Source: Oceanobacillus halophilus | GTDB lineage: Bacteria; Bacillota; Bacilli; Bacillales; Amphibacillaceae | Assembly: GCF_003628505.1 (NCBI RefSeq) | Contig: NZ_RBZP01000008.1 | Span: forward strand, 1 to 64,000 | Length of the DNA stretch: 64,000 bases | Direction: 5' to 3' | In this document: positions 28,123-36,551 of the stretch, one piece after another | How positions within the stretch are numbered: the first letter of the stretch is position 1 | Layout of the letters: each line of letters starts with the position of its first letter | The notes under the pieces: generated by a model | What the model was told of the DNA's origin: nothing | Database searches by the model: none | The model's input: only the letters and a program-made list of their open reading frames with translations | Made by a program: the position numbers and the translations under genes

Positions 28123-28824
28123 TTACTCCTGATCAGGGTTTCGTAAATAATAACCCACACCTCGACGGGTTACAATCCAAGTTGGGTTACTTGGGTTTTC
28201 CTCAATTTTCTCACGAAGTCTTCGAACGGTTACGTCTACCGTACGAACATCTCCAAAATAGTCATAACCCCAAACGGTTTCTAATAAGTGTTCCCTTGTC
28301 ATGACTTGTCCAATATGACGAGATAAATAATGCAATAACTCAAATTCCCTGTGCGTAAGTTCAATTTGAACCCCATCGCGGGAAACAACATAAGCATCCG
28401 GATGAATCGTTAAATTTCCTATTTCTATATCGGATGATTCCTTCGTAGGCTCATCAGGTACTTGTTGCCTACGGAGGTTCGCCTTAACCCTAGCGATTAA
28501 TTCCCGATTACTAAATGGCTTGGTCACATAGTCATCCGCTCCGAGTTCAAGTCCTAAAACCTTATCTATTTCAGAATCCTTTGCGGTCAACATAATTATT
28601 GGCATTGTCTGTGTCTTTCTTACTTCCCTTAATACTTCATTTCCATCTTTATTTGGCAACATAATATCTAATAAAATTAAATCAGGTTTTTCACTTTCCG
28701 CTAATTTGATGGCTTCATCCCCATCATGAGCACATACCACCTGATACCCTTCTTTTTCTAGGTTGAATTTCAATATATCTGCAATTGGTTGTTCGTCATC
28801 TACTACTAGTATTTTTTGACTCAA
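28123..28824 (-). CDS. walR: WalR (YycF), essential response regulator
   Basis: A 233-residue OmpR-type regulator with a receiver domain (phospho-acceptor D53 in LILLDIML; conserved D9-D10 in VVDDE) and a C-terminal winged helix (about residues 130-230). It controls autolysin and wall genes. I place the start at a TTG (28824), which gives spacing of about 10 bp from AAAGGA and aligns with the B. subtilis N-terminus; a GTG three codons upstream abuts the ribosome site. First gene of the wal operon. Confidence 0.96.
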   Translation of the reverse strand: MSQKILVVDDEQPIADILKFNLEKEGYQVVCAHDGDEAIKLAESEKPDLILLDIMLPNKDGNEVLREVRKTQTMPIIMLTAKDSEIDKVLGLELGADDYVTKPFSNRELIARVKANLRRQQVPDEPTKESSDIEIGNLTIHPDAYVVSRDGVQIELTHREFELLHYLSRHIGQVMTREHLLETVWGYDYFGDVRTVDVTVRRLREKIEENPSNPTWIVTRRGVGYYLRNPDQE

Positions 28825-28996
28825 TTTTGTCACTTCCTTTTACCATTGCTTTTTTTATTTTATCTTAATTTACACCATATGTCTTGGTTCGAATCATCTT
28901 TCTACTTATTATACTTCAAGCTATCTCTCTATTATAACATATTAAAAATCTAAGGATTAGCCAAGTTTTTCTGTAAGTTCTGTAATTTTAAATTCG

Positions 28997-29161
28997 GTTG
29001 ATATCTGCTTCGTTCGTAGATATACCGCTAATCTTCGTTGATTTCTTATCATTCTTTGTTGATATGGATGCTTGTTTCGTTGATATGTCCTTGAAGTTTG
29101 TCGATATGTGCTTCATTCGTCCATATATACCACTACCTTTGTTGATATAACTACTAACAGC
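28997..29161. repeat. Degenerate 21-bp repeat array with GTTGATA core
   Basis: Eight units begin at 28997, 29016, 29037, 29058, 29079, 29100, 29119 and 29141, so the period is 21 bp with two 19-bp and one 22-bp steps. The start of each unit is conserved (GTTGATA, with variants GTAGATA, GTTGATT, GTCGATA, GTCCATA); the remainder varies. Period and core match the array at the window start, read on the opposite strand. No gene is present in 28834-29491. Confidence 0.75.
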
Positions 29162-29205
29162 ATCAATCTTCCTTCTAATTGGCTAGTAGTTAAAAGGCGA
29201 TTTCC

Positions 29206-29447
29206 GTATAATTTTGTTGGTTTTTAATGTCGTAGTAGTTGATAAAAACTCCTAATTTATTTAATTCAGAATAGTAGTTAGCTCTCGCTTTCACTTATGA
29301 ATGTTTTCTGCAGGCATTCGCTCCGGCAGAATACTTCGTTTTCCGTAGCGGAGACAAAGCAGTATTTTGAATAAAAGATTAGGACTCTATACAAAATGTG
29401 AAAAAAAGTCATATTACAAAAAGCAACAATTCTCTTAGAAAAGAGCC
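29206..29447. repeat. Intergenic element C, internally deleted
   Basis: Short family member: left end with GTTGATAAAAACTCC and TTTAATTCAGAATAG, a stump of the GC-rich core (CTCCGGCAGAATACTTCG, then CCGTAGCGGAG), and the right end TCTATACAAAATGTG running to AGAAAAGAGCC. Most of both core modules is missing. Confidence 0.8.
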
Positions 29448-29455
29448 AAAAAGAA

Positions 29456-29481
29456 AGACCAACTCTTCAAGAGTCAGTCTT
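29456..29481 (-). terminator. Terminator of the LysM/M23 peptidase gene
   Basis: A stem AAGACTGACTCTT/AAGAGTTGGTCTT (minus-strand reading, TG/TG internal mismatch) is followed on the minus strand by TCTTTTTGG, 10 bp past the stop. Confidence 0.8.
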
Positions 29482-29491
29482 ATGATTGCTT

Positions 29492-30976
29492 TTAATAGAC
29501 GTAATCTAGTGGGTTTTTTAGTGATCCATTCTTGTAGACTTCAAAGTGCAAATGAACTCCAGTTGAATTTCCTGTAGATCCCATCACACCAATTTTATGC
29601 CCTTTTTCTACTGTTTGACCAGCCTTCACATCGATCGATGCTAAGTGTGCGTAGATTGTTTTCATTCCATTATTATGATTAATTACAACTTTATTTCCAT
29701 AACCACCATTATTATATCCCGCAGATTCTACTACTCCATTATCCGCAGCTAAGATATTGCGATTACTAGGTCCTGCAATATCAATTCCTTTGTGTGTTCT
29801 TCCCCAGCGCTCGCCAACTTTACTGGAAACATATCCGCCAACTGTTGGATCGGTAAGCTCTCCTGTACCACGTGAAGGAATAACCTTCGTACCTTTAATA
29901 ATAACTTTTTCAACTGATTTTTCTTTTACAGATTCAGCCACTATTTCTTTTGTCTTTTCAGATCCATTTACTTTTTCAATTGAGTATTGAACCTCTTTTT
30001 TTCCATCTTTACCATCTTGTTTTACTTTTTGTTCACCTTTATATAAATCATCTGATTCGATAATTTCTGTTTCATAATCGATCGTTTCCTCAACTAACTT
30101 AACTTCCTTTACGATAACATCTACAAATGGTTCATAATCCATCACTTGGATGTCTTGGCCAATCTGAATTAAGGAGTCCTCTTTGAGGTCAGGGTTAATC
30201 TGTAGTAACTTATCAATTGATAAATTATAATTATCAGCTATCTCACTAAGAACCTCTCCATTATCTACTGTATGAATTTTCTTCTCTAGTGTACCTTTCT
30301 CTAATGAAGTTAACCCCTCATCTTTTGACAGTAAATCTTCTGGAAGTGCCTTTGCTTTAGTTACTGTAATATCCTCTGTGAATACAACGTCTGTTACAAT
30401 TGTCTCACCTAATTCCAAGGTATCTTCTCTTACATCTTCTGTAGGTGTCTCTTCTCTATCATTTGATTGTTGCTTTTCTTTTTCCATTTTTTCAAGATCG
30501 GATTCGTCCACATATTTTAATTTATATGCTTTTATTACTTTATCAATAGTCTCCTGATCGTTAAAAAATCCAACAGTTTTATTTCCAATTTTTAATTCTA
30601 TTGCCTCTGCCATAATAGAAGTTTCTTCTTCAATTTTATTAGCTACTTTTTCATTTTCATAAGTCGGATTAAAAACCTTTTCTGAAATAAAATCAATATC
30701 TTCCCCAATGGTTAACTTTAGATTCTCCGATTCTTCGTTACTTTCTTCTATCTTTTCTTTAACTGCTTCTTTAATAATAGCCTCATCACTAACTTTTCCA
30801 ATATGTTCGCCATCTATATATACATGATATATAGTCTCTAAATCTTCATCTGCGGCATGTGCAGTAGTAACAGTAAATCCTAATGCTAAACATGTTGTTA
30901 ATGTTATTTTTTGAAGAAGGCTAAATTTCTTTACTTTTTTCTTTGAATATTTAACATTTATATTATCCAATACCAT
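29492..30976 (-). CDS. Secreted LysM-G5-M23 peptidoglycan endopeptidase
   Basis: A 494-residue exported hydrolase. After a basic start there is a signal segment (LLQKITLTTCLALGFTV, cleavage near AHA at about residue 41). Two repeat-like regions of about 90 residues follow, then a LysM domain (about 235-285, IHTVDNGEVLSEIADNYNLS), a G5 domain (about 295-375) and the M23 domain (about 395-490) with zinc ligands in THKGIDIAG and HLHFEVY. It cuts peptide cross-links. I use the ATG at 30976, preceded by AAAGGAG at 11 bp. Its place beside walRK suggests a WalR target, but I found no convincing WalR box. Confidence 0.88.
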   Translation of the reverse strand: MVLDNINVKYSKKKVKKFSLLQKITLTTCLALGFTVTTAHAADEDLETIYHVYIDGEHIGKVSDEAIIKEAVKEKIEESNEESENLKLTIGEDIDFISEKVFNPTYENEKVANKIEEETSIMAEAIELKIGNKTVGFFNDQETIDKVIKAYKLKYVDESDLEKMEKEKQQSNDREETPTEDVREDTLELGETIVTDVVFTEDITVTKAKALPEDLLSKDEGLTSLEKGTLEKKIHTVDNGEVLSEIADNYNLSIDKLLQINPDLKEDSLIQIGQDIQVMDYEPFVDVIVKEVKLVEETIDYETEIIESDDLYKGEQKVKQDGKDGKKEVQYSIEKVNGSEKTKEIVAESVKEKSVEKVIIKGTKVIPSRGTGELTDPTVGGYVSSKVGERWGRTHKGIDIAGPSNRNILAADNGVVESAGYNNGGYGNKVVINHNNGMKTIYAHLASIDVKAGQTVEKGHKIGVMGSTGNSTGVHLHFEVYKNGSLKNPLDYVY

Positions 30977-31176
30977 AACGAGAGTTACTCCTTTAAATTT
31001 AAACATCGATTGTTACATTTTTATCCTCTATTAATCTATCATAGGTATTTAGAATTAGAAACCTTTTGTCGAATTTTGTAATGAAACTGTATTATAGATT
31101 ACAGATGATAACATTTTTTATCTTTTGGGTTATGAAGATTATAATGAATAGGAGTATATACTACGAAAACCGCCTA

Positions 31177-31222
31177 AATAAAAGAGAAGCATCTGATTAA
31201 CTACAGACACTTCTCTTTTATT
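31177..31222 (-). terminator. Terminator downstream of purA
   Basis: A perfect 13-bp stem AATAAAAGAGAAG/CTTCTCTTTTATT with a 20-nt loop. It lies 186 bp past the purA stop, beyond a repeat remnant, and is the only terminator before the peptidase gene. Confidence 0.7.
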
Positions 31223-31256
31223 ACATGAAAAACTCGTGAAATACATTATCTTATAG

Positions 31257-31392
31257 GATCTTTTTGTAGTTTTGTTGCTTTTCTAAATGTCATAGTTGAC
31301 AGAGATTCATGATATATTTAATTTAGAGTAGTACTTTACATAAGCTATGGAAATACACCCCGCTATATGTATAAAAAGCAAGCAATAAACCC
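31257..31392. repeat. Remnant half of the intergenic element family
   Basis: The left end is recognisable (TTTTGTTGCTTTT, then GTTGACAGAGATTC and ATTTAATTTAGAGTAG), followed by GCTATGGAAATACACCCCGC; the second module and right end are gone except for a trailing AGCAAGCAATAA. Confidence 0.6.
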
Positions 31393-31407
31393 ATCCAGCC
31401 TCTTCTC

Positions 31408-32697
31408 TTATGAACTATATACACTTCTTACTACATTAGTTTGTGTTCGATCTGGTCCTACAGAAAAGATGGAAAGTGGAATCTCCGTAAGTTGAGCAAT
31501 TCTTTCTAAGTAATGACGGGCATTGACAGGTAGTTCTTGTAAGGTTCTTACATTAGTTATATCTTCTTTCCATCCAGGCATTTCTTCATAAATTGGTTCA
31601 CAATCAGCCAAAACTTTTAAACTTGCAGGGAATTCTTTTAAAATCTTTCCTTTATAACGATACGCAATACAAATTTTCAGATTTTCAATTCCTGTTAAGA
31701 CATCTAATGAATTTAGTGACAGATCGGTTATACCACTAACACGACGAGCATGTCTTACTACTACACTATCAAACCACCCAACACGGCGTGGTCTGCCTGT
31801 AGTGGTTCCATATTCACGTCCAATTTCACGTATCTGGTTACCTATCTCATTATGAAGTTCTGTCGGAAATGGCCCATCTCCTACACGTGTTGTATAAGCT
31901 TTGGAAACACCTACGACATGATTGATTTTTGTTGGGCCCACACCTGATCCTATCGTTACTCCACCGGCAATTGGATTAGAAGAAGTAACAAATGGATAAG
32001 TACCTTGATCAATATCAAGCATTACGCCTTGTGCACCTTCAAATAAAACACGACGTCCATTATCTAATGCATCATTTAAAACAACAGATGTATCACACAC
32101 ATACGGTGCCATTCTTTGACCATACTCAAAGTATTCTTCTAAGATATCATCTACATCTATCTTTTCTTCTTCATAAACTTTTTCAAATAAACGATTTTTT
32201 TCTTGCAAGTTTTGTTCTACTTTTTCACGAAATACATCCTTGTCTAATAAATCAGCCACGCGAATCCCTATCCGAGCTGCTTTATCCATATATGCTGGCC
32301 CGATTCCTTTTTTCGTTGTCCCAATTCGATTTATACCTTTTGCTTTTTCCTGTAAAATATCTAATTGAAGATGATAAGGCAGAATTACATGTGCTCGATT
32401 GCTAATACGGAGATTTTCTGTTGTAATGTTACATTCGTGGAGATATTCAACTTCTTCAATAAAAGCTTTCGGGTCAATAACCATCCCATTTCCCAAGACA
32501 CAAATCTTTTCTTTTAAAAAAATACCAGATGGAATTAAGTGAAGTTTATACGTAACTTCATCAAACTTAATTGTATGACCTGCATTATTTCCACCCTGAT
32601 ATCGTGCGACTACTTCTGCATTTTGTGATAGAAAGTCAGTAATTTTCCCTTTCCCTTCATCACCCCACTGTGTTCCAACTACCACTACCGAGGACAT
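31408..32697 (-). CDS. purA: Adenylosuccinate synthetase
   Basis: A 429-residue cytoplasmic enzyme that joins IMP and aspartate using GTP, the first committed step to AMP. The N-terminal GTP-binding loop [14 protein letters not shown] (residues 8-21), the IMP-site block [14 protein letters not shown] and the C-terminal GPDRTQT are intact; family length is about 430. Start after GTGGAGG. It is monocistronic. I looked for a PurR box upstream and saw only weak similarity. Confidence 0.97.
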   Translation of the reverse strand: MSSVVVVGTQWGDEGKGKITDFLSQNAEVVARYQGGNNAGHTIKFDEVTYKLHLIPSGIFLKEKICVLGNGMVIDPKAFIEEVEYLHECNITTENLRISNRAHVILPYHLQLDILQEKAKGINRIGTTKKGIGPAYMDKAARIGIRVADLLDKDVFREKVEQNLQEKNRLFEKVYEEEKIDVDDILEEYFEYGQRMAPYVCDTSVVLNDALDNGRRVLFEGAQGVMLDIDQGTYPFVTSSNPIAGGVTIGSGVGPTKINHVVGVSKAYTTRVGDGPFPTELHNEIGNQIREIGREYGTTTGRPRRVGWFDSVVVRHARRVSGITDLSLNSLDVLTGIENLKICIAYRYKGKILKEFPASLKVLADCEPIYEEMPGWKEDITNVRTLQELPVNARHYLERIAQLTEIPLSIFSVGPDRTQTNVVRSVYSS

Positions 32698-32865
32698 AGC
32701 AATACCTCCACTAATTTATATTTAGAAAACGAAAACTCCAGGAAAAATGCACCAAACTAAATGTTTGTATTTTTTCTTTATTAAGTTAATTTTATCAGTG
32801 AATCAAAATGAGGTCAATCCAAAACACGAACGTTGAATGCATGATTAGTCTTATTTGTACGCTAA

Positions 32866-33051
32866 TTATACTGGAAATGAATTTTTTATTGTCGTATACA
32901 TAGAGACAGGTCCGATAGATATACGGTGATCGGTCATCTCTTCTATAAACTTCATAATTAAGTAACCGTGCTTCGCTTCCACTAAAGAAAGTAAAATATA
33001 AAAAGCACTATCAGTAAGCTCACCCATTTCTAACGAATCATCTCTTGGCAT
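32866..33051 (-). pseudogene. Truncated PadR-like regulator
   Basis: A 61-residue fragment with the N-terminal winged helix start of a PadR-type repressor (MGELTDSAFYILLSLVEAKHGYLIMKFIEEM spread over residues 9-39; SMYTTIK near the end is where the recognition helix ends). Full PadR proteins are 105-190 residues; here the frame stops directly after that helix, with no downstream remainder visible. The ribosome site AGGAGGG is still intact, so a short protein may be made. It is divergent from sppA with 116 bp between them. Confidence 0.7.
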
Positions 33052-33167
33052 TTCAACCCTCCTATATATCATTTAATGAGATAATTGTATACTTTATTGT
33101 TATGATTTGAGTCATACAATGGTAAAATATGGGTACACTATACAAATACTTGAAGGAGGTAAAACAG

Positions 33168-34160
33168 ATGAGTCGTAATAGATGGATTGCACTTATAATC
33201 GCAATTGTATTACTTTTCATTTCTGTTGGTTCCCAGGCAATATCTAGTGCTCTTTCCACAGATTTTGATGAAATGATGAACTTTAATGGGAATCAATTTG
33301 CAGAAGAAGTTATAGAAGAAGGTTCTGCAATGAATAAAATTGCAGTCATTCGTTTAAATGGGGTTATTCAAGATACTTCTACTAACGCATTTAACACCAC
33401 TGTATATAATCATAATCGTTTCTTAAAAATGATTGAGGAAGCGGGAGAAAATTCAACAGTCAGTGGGATTATCTTACGTGTCAATACACCTGGTGGAGGT
33501 GTTGTTGAAAGTGCTGAAATCCACGATAAAATAAAAGAGATTCAAGAGGAATACGGAAAGCCTGTATATGTATCGATGGGGAACACTGCTGCCTCAGGAG
33601 GCTATTATATTTCTGCTCCTGCGGATAAGATAGTTGCTCACCCAGCCACATTAACCGGTTCTATTGGTGTAATTATGGAAAGTATTAATTTTGCTGAATT
33701 AGCCGAACAATTAGGAATTGACTTTAACACGATAAAAAGTGGTGAATTTAAAGATATTATGTCTGCATCACGTGAAATGACAGAGGATGAACGCGATATT
33801 CTGCAAACGATGATTGATGAACTGTACGGGGATTTTGTTCAAGTTATTGTGGAAGGAAGAGAAATGTCTGATCAAAGAGTCAGAGAACTTGGTGACGGAC
33901 GCGTTTATACTGGTTCACAAGCACATGAATTAGGACTTGTTGATGAATTAGGAACCCTTGACGATACAATTGACATGATAAAGGAAGAGTTAAATCTAGA
34001 AAGTGCACAGGTTATCGAATATAAGAATGGTTTGGAAATATACCAATTCATAGGGTTGAACTTAAAAAATGCTTTCTCTTCTGACTCTGAGTTAGACGGC
34101 ATTGTCAACCTTTTGCGTCAGTCAAACGCACCACGTGCCATGTATTTATATTCTGAGTGA
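33168..34160 (+). CDS. sppA: Signal peptide peptidase SppA
   Basis: A 330-residue membrane-anchored serine protease that degrades cleaved signal peptides. An N-terminal transmembrane segment (about residues 6-28) precedes the ClpP-like S49 domain. The nucleophile is S143 (in NTAASGGYY), and the general-base lysine is in IKSGEFKDIMS (K195 by spacing from B. subtilis SppA). Start at 33168 after AAGGAGG with 8-bp spacing; an in-frame ATG 39 bp upstream has no ribosome site. Followed 12 bp later by the RDD gene, the same order as sppA-yteJ in Bacillus. Confidence 0.95.
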   Translation: MSRNRWIALIIAIVLLFISVGSQAISSALSTDFDEMMNFNGNQFAEEVIEEGSAMNKIAVIRLNGVIQDTSTNAFNTTVYNHNRFLKMIEEAGENSTVSGIILRVNTPGGGVVESAEIHDKIKEIQEEYGKPVYVSMGNTAASGGYYISAPADKIVAHPATLTGSIGVIMESINFAELAEQLGIDFNTIKSGEFKDIMSASREMTEDERDILQTMIDELYGDFVQVIVEGREMSDQRVRELGDGRVYTGSQAHELGLVDELGTLDDTIDMIKEELNLESAQVIEYKNGLEIYQFIGLNLKNAFSSDSELDGIVNLLRQSNAPRAMYLYSE

Positions 34161-34172
34161 GGAGGAATTAAT

Positions 34173-34643
34173 ATGAGTGATGATGCAATAAATTATCCGT
34201 CCTTAACGGAAGAACAGAGTACAGAGCGATATGCTGGATTTTGGATGAGATTTTGGGCATACTTAGCTGATTTAATTGTAATATTTAGCATTAGCGGTTT
34301 ATTACTTAGTCCACTTCATTTTGTCAATGAAGGATCTGCCATTGAAATTGGCTTTTGGACCTTATCAGGTATACTGAACACCCTTATTTTTTACCTTTAC
34401 TTCGTCTTCATGACAAAGTACTTTAACCAAACTTTAGGTAAAATGATTTTTGGACTAAAAGTTGTTAGAAGTGATGGGAAAGATTTATCTTGGAGTGATC
34501 TGATTTTTAGAGAAGTAATTGGCCGATTCTTCCACCGGGTATTTGCACTTACCTTTTTACTATATTTAATTGTTGCATTTACAAAAGAAAAACAAGGACT
34601 TCATGATATAGTTGCAAACACACGAGTTGTACATGTGCATTAA
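34173..34643 (+). CDS. RDD family membrane protein (YteJ-like)
   Basis: A 156-residue protein with an RDD domain: the first segment begins YAGFWMRFWAYLADLIVI (about residues 20-37), a variant of the Arg-Asp-Asp signature, followed by two more hydrophobic segments and the conserved NQTLGKMIFGLKVV. Family function is unsettled; some RDD proteins are ion antiporters. It forms an operon with sppA; YteJ in B. subtilis influences SppA-related lantibiotic resistance. Confidence 0.88.
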   Translation: MSDDAINYPSLTEEQSTERYAGFWMRFWAYLADLIVIFSISGLLLSPLHFVNEGSAIEIGFWTLSGILNTLIFYLYFVFMTKYFNQTLGKMIFGLKVVRSDGKDLSWSDLIFREVIGRFFHRVFALTFLLYLIVAFTKEKQGLHDIVANTRVVHVH

Positions 34644-34670
34644 AAAGGCAAATTTGGACCTTTAAACAAA

Positions 34671-35335
34671 GGCTCTTTTCGTATAGTTTGTTGCTTTTTG
34701 AAGTTTTACCGTTGATAGAAACTGTTTATATATTTAATCAAGAATACTGCTTAGTCTTCGCTACGGAAATACACTACGCTTTCCGCGGGCGGCTGGTGAG
34801 CCTCCTCGTGCTGTCGTGTCTTTAGGGGTCTCACCGATGCCTCTCATCCCGCAGGACAAGGAACGCTTCGGCAGCGAAACATCGCACGCAGTAAAAAGTG
34901 GTCTTCTTTTTTCAAGGAGTCTCCGTGTATTTCCTCCGCTATGTTGCCTGCTCTACTTGTATAAACAAAAAATATGCTGTTTTTATGAATAATAACGGTA
35001 TTATACGTAATTTCATGAGCTATAAACTCAAATAATCTGAGCATCTATCTAGCGGAGGCAGAATACGGAGACTCCTCGAAAATGAAAGAGCACATTTTCT
35101 TCGTGCGATGCTTCGTTGACGTAGCCTTCCTTGTCCTGCGGGAATAGCACGTGTCCAGACCTGAGCAGCGAGGGAACTCTTTGATTAAGCTTCTTTGGCC
35201 CTTGCGCCGAGGAAGCCTACTTCGAAGCATTACTAGTAGACGCAGGCGCAGTATGCTTTTTCCGCGAGGAGGCTGAGGCCGTTCCCGCGGAAAGATGTGC
35301 CTAAACAAAAGATGCCCATACATTGTAAAGTCGTT
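34671..35335. repeat. Intergenic element D, long form with cassette
   Basis: Complete left end: GGCTCTTTTCGTATAG (34671), GTTGCTTTTTG, GTTGATAGAAACTG. Two GC-rich modules follow in opposite orientation, the second containing the CGAGGGAACT...TTCCGCG cassette (35169-35266) also found in elements B and F. The right end is lost. No credible gene lies in 34644-35484. Confidence 0.85.
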
Positions 35336-35363
35336 TTCCACGTTCCCAATTCTAAATAAAACA

Positions 35364-35420
35364 AACGAGGCTGGGATAAAGAAACCTCATTTAACATACT
35401 CCCAGGCTCGTTTTTTATTG
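35364..35420 (+). terminator. AACGAGGCTGGGA-type hairpin
   Basis: AACGAGGCTGGGA pairs with TCCCAGGCTCGTT across a 24-nt loop (one bulged residue) and is followed by TTTTTATT. It terminates any transcript emerging from the element and lies 65 bp before cdaS. Confidence 0.75.
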
Positions 35421-35484
35421 AAGTATAAAAAGAGCGTACATGCTTAAAATAGTACCAAATCTTTTTCCTCACGGGGGGACAAAA

Positions 35485-36105
35485 ATGACATCAGACCCAC
35501 GTTTATCTGCGCCAATTTTTAATCATTTACGTGGTAACTTAGAAAAGTTATCCCAAGAAATTCATCAAATGATCCAGTCTTTTGATATTAAAGAATCTGG
35601 AATATTAAATGAATTCGACGAGATACATCATTTGTTTCACGAAGTTCAAATTAATGCAGCATCCTATTACTTAAGGTCATATCTTGCCCCATATACCAAT
35701 CATTTCAGCGCTCTATCGACTGCCATTCAGCATTTGTCAGAAAGGAATCACGGTGCATTAATTGTCATTGAACGAAATGATGAACTAAACACTTTTATTC
35801 ATTCTGGTGTACTTATTCATGCAAATTTGTCTTCAGCACTTTTAGAATCTATCTTTTACTCAGGAAATCCATTACATGATGGTGCTGTTTTAATACGTAA
35901 TCATGAAATTATCTCTGCGGCTAATATTCTGCCTGTTTCAGATAGAAAGAGCAATGTGAAAAAATTAGGTACGAGACATCGAGCAGCACTAGGTATTTCA
36001 GAGCTTACAGATGCATTGGTACTTGTTGTATCAGAGGAAACAGGAAGAGCTACCTTCGCTTTAGACGGAAATTTATATCCAATCATGGCTAAAGGCTTGC
36101 ATTGA
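35485..36105 (+). CDS. cdaS: CdaS-type diadenylate cyclase
   Basis: A 206-residue cytoplasmic enzyme that makes c-di-AMP from two ATP. An N-terminal helical pair (about residues 10-60) matches the autoinhibitory YojJ-type domain of CdaS; the DAC domain follows with the active-site motifs DGA (NPLHDGAVLI) and RHR (LGTRHRAALG). In B. subtilis CdaS is made in the forespore and needed for germination. Start at 35485 after GGGGGGACAAAA; no transmembrane segment, which separates it from CdaA. Monocistronic, flanked by hairpins. Confidence 0.92.
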   Translation: MTSDPRLSAPIFNHLRGNLEKLSQEIHQMIQSFDIKESGILNEFDEIHHLFHEVQINAASYYLRSYLAPYTNHFSALSTAIQHLSERNHGALIVIERNDELNTFIHSGVLIHANLSSALLESIFYSGNPLHDGAVLIRNHEIISAANILPVSDRKSNVKKLGTRHRAALGISELTDALVLVVSEETGRATFALDGNLYPIMAKGLH

Positions 36106-36237
36106 AGAAGATGGGAGATAGCTACAGTGTTTAAAACAGGAGACGAATAACGCATAAAATAAGTGGAGTCTATTTCCGGTGAGGGGTTATGATCAATAGT
36201 TCGGATTTTGATAATTAAAACTTATCTTTATATAACA

Positions 36238-36376
36238 AGAGGCTGGGACAAAAGTATTTTCTCAAAGGAAAAACCGAACATGTTTGGTGCGTAAATACCG
36301 CTCCGGAAATATACTTCGCTAAGTAGCACATTGTTCGTTTCCTGAGTTAAAAACTTTAGTTATGTCCCAGCCTCTT
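36238..36376. repeat. Long inverted repeat with GAGGCTGGGACA ends
   Basis: AGAGGCTGGGACAAAA (36238) is mirrored by TTATGTCCCAGCCTCT (36360-36375), giving a 14-15-bp outer stem. The loop is about 105 bp and contains an element-core word (GCTCCGGAAATATACTTCGCT). It can act as a terminator in both directions. The same GAGGCTGGGA word forms the hairpin at 35364, on the other side of cdaS. Confidence 0.8.
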
Positions 36377-36388
36377 CACTTTAACCAA

Positions 36389-36537
36389 GGCTCTTTTCTT
36401 TATGCCTTGTTTTACTAATGACTGCACTAACTTAAAATTAAAATAAAGGTTATATTTTATTTAATGCTACGCAAACGCACTATACTTTCTATCAATTCCA
36501 ACCTAGTTAAATAGCAACAAATGTATAGAAATGAGCC
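36389..36537. repeat. Core-less intergenic element (ends only)
   Basis: GGCTCTTTTCTTTATGCC at the left and AGCAACAAATGTATAGAAATGAGCC at the right (last 25 bp, ending 36537) match the family's inverted ends, but the 149 bp between lack the GC-rich modules apart from GCTACGCAAACGCACTATAC. It resembles a minimal, MITE-like derivative. It ends 15 bp before the dnaC stop. Confidence 0.65.
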
Positions 36538-36551
36538 TAAACTTGATTCTT

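Noticed and set aside
31009-31130. WalR box upstream of the LysM/M23 peptidase gene
   Set aside because: The best candidate has TGTCGA and TGTAAT with the wrong spacing and a poor first half.
32700-32760. PurR box upstream of purA
   Set aside because: Only TTTTCGTTTT resembles half of a PurBox; no second half at the right distance.
35045-35341. 98-codon frame in element D on the minus strand
   Set aside because: It lies in the GC-rich repeat with no ribosome site, and related elements do not keep the frame.
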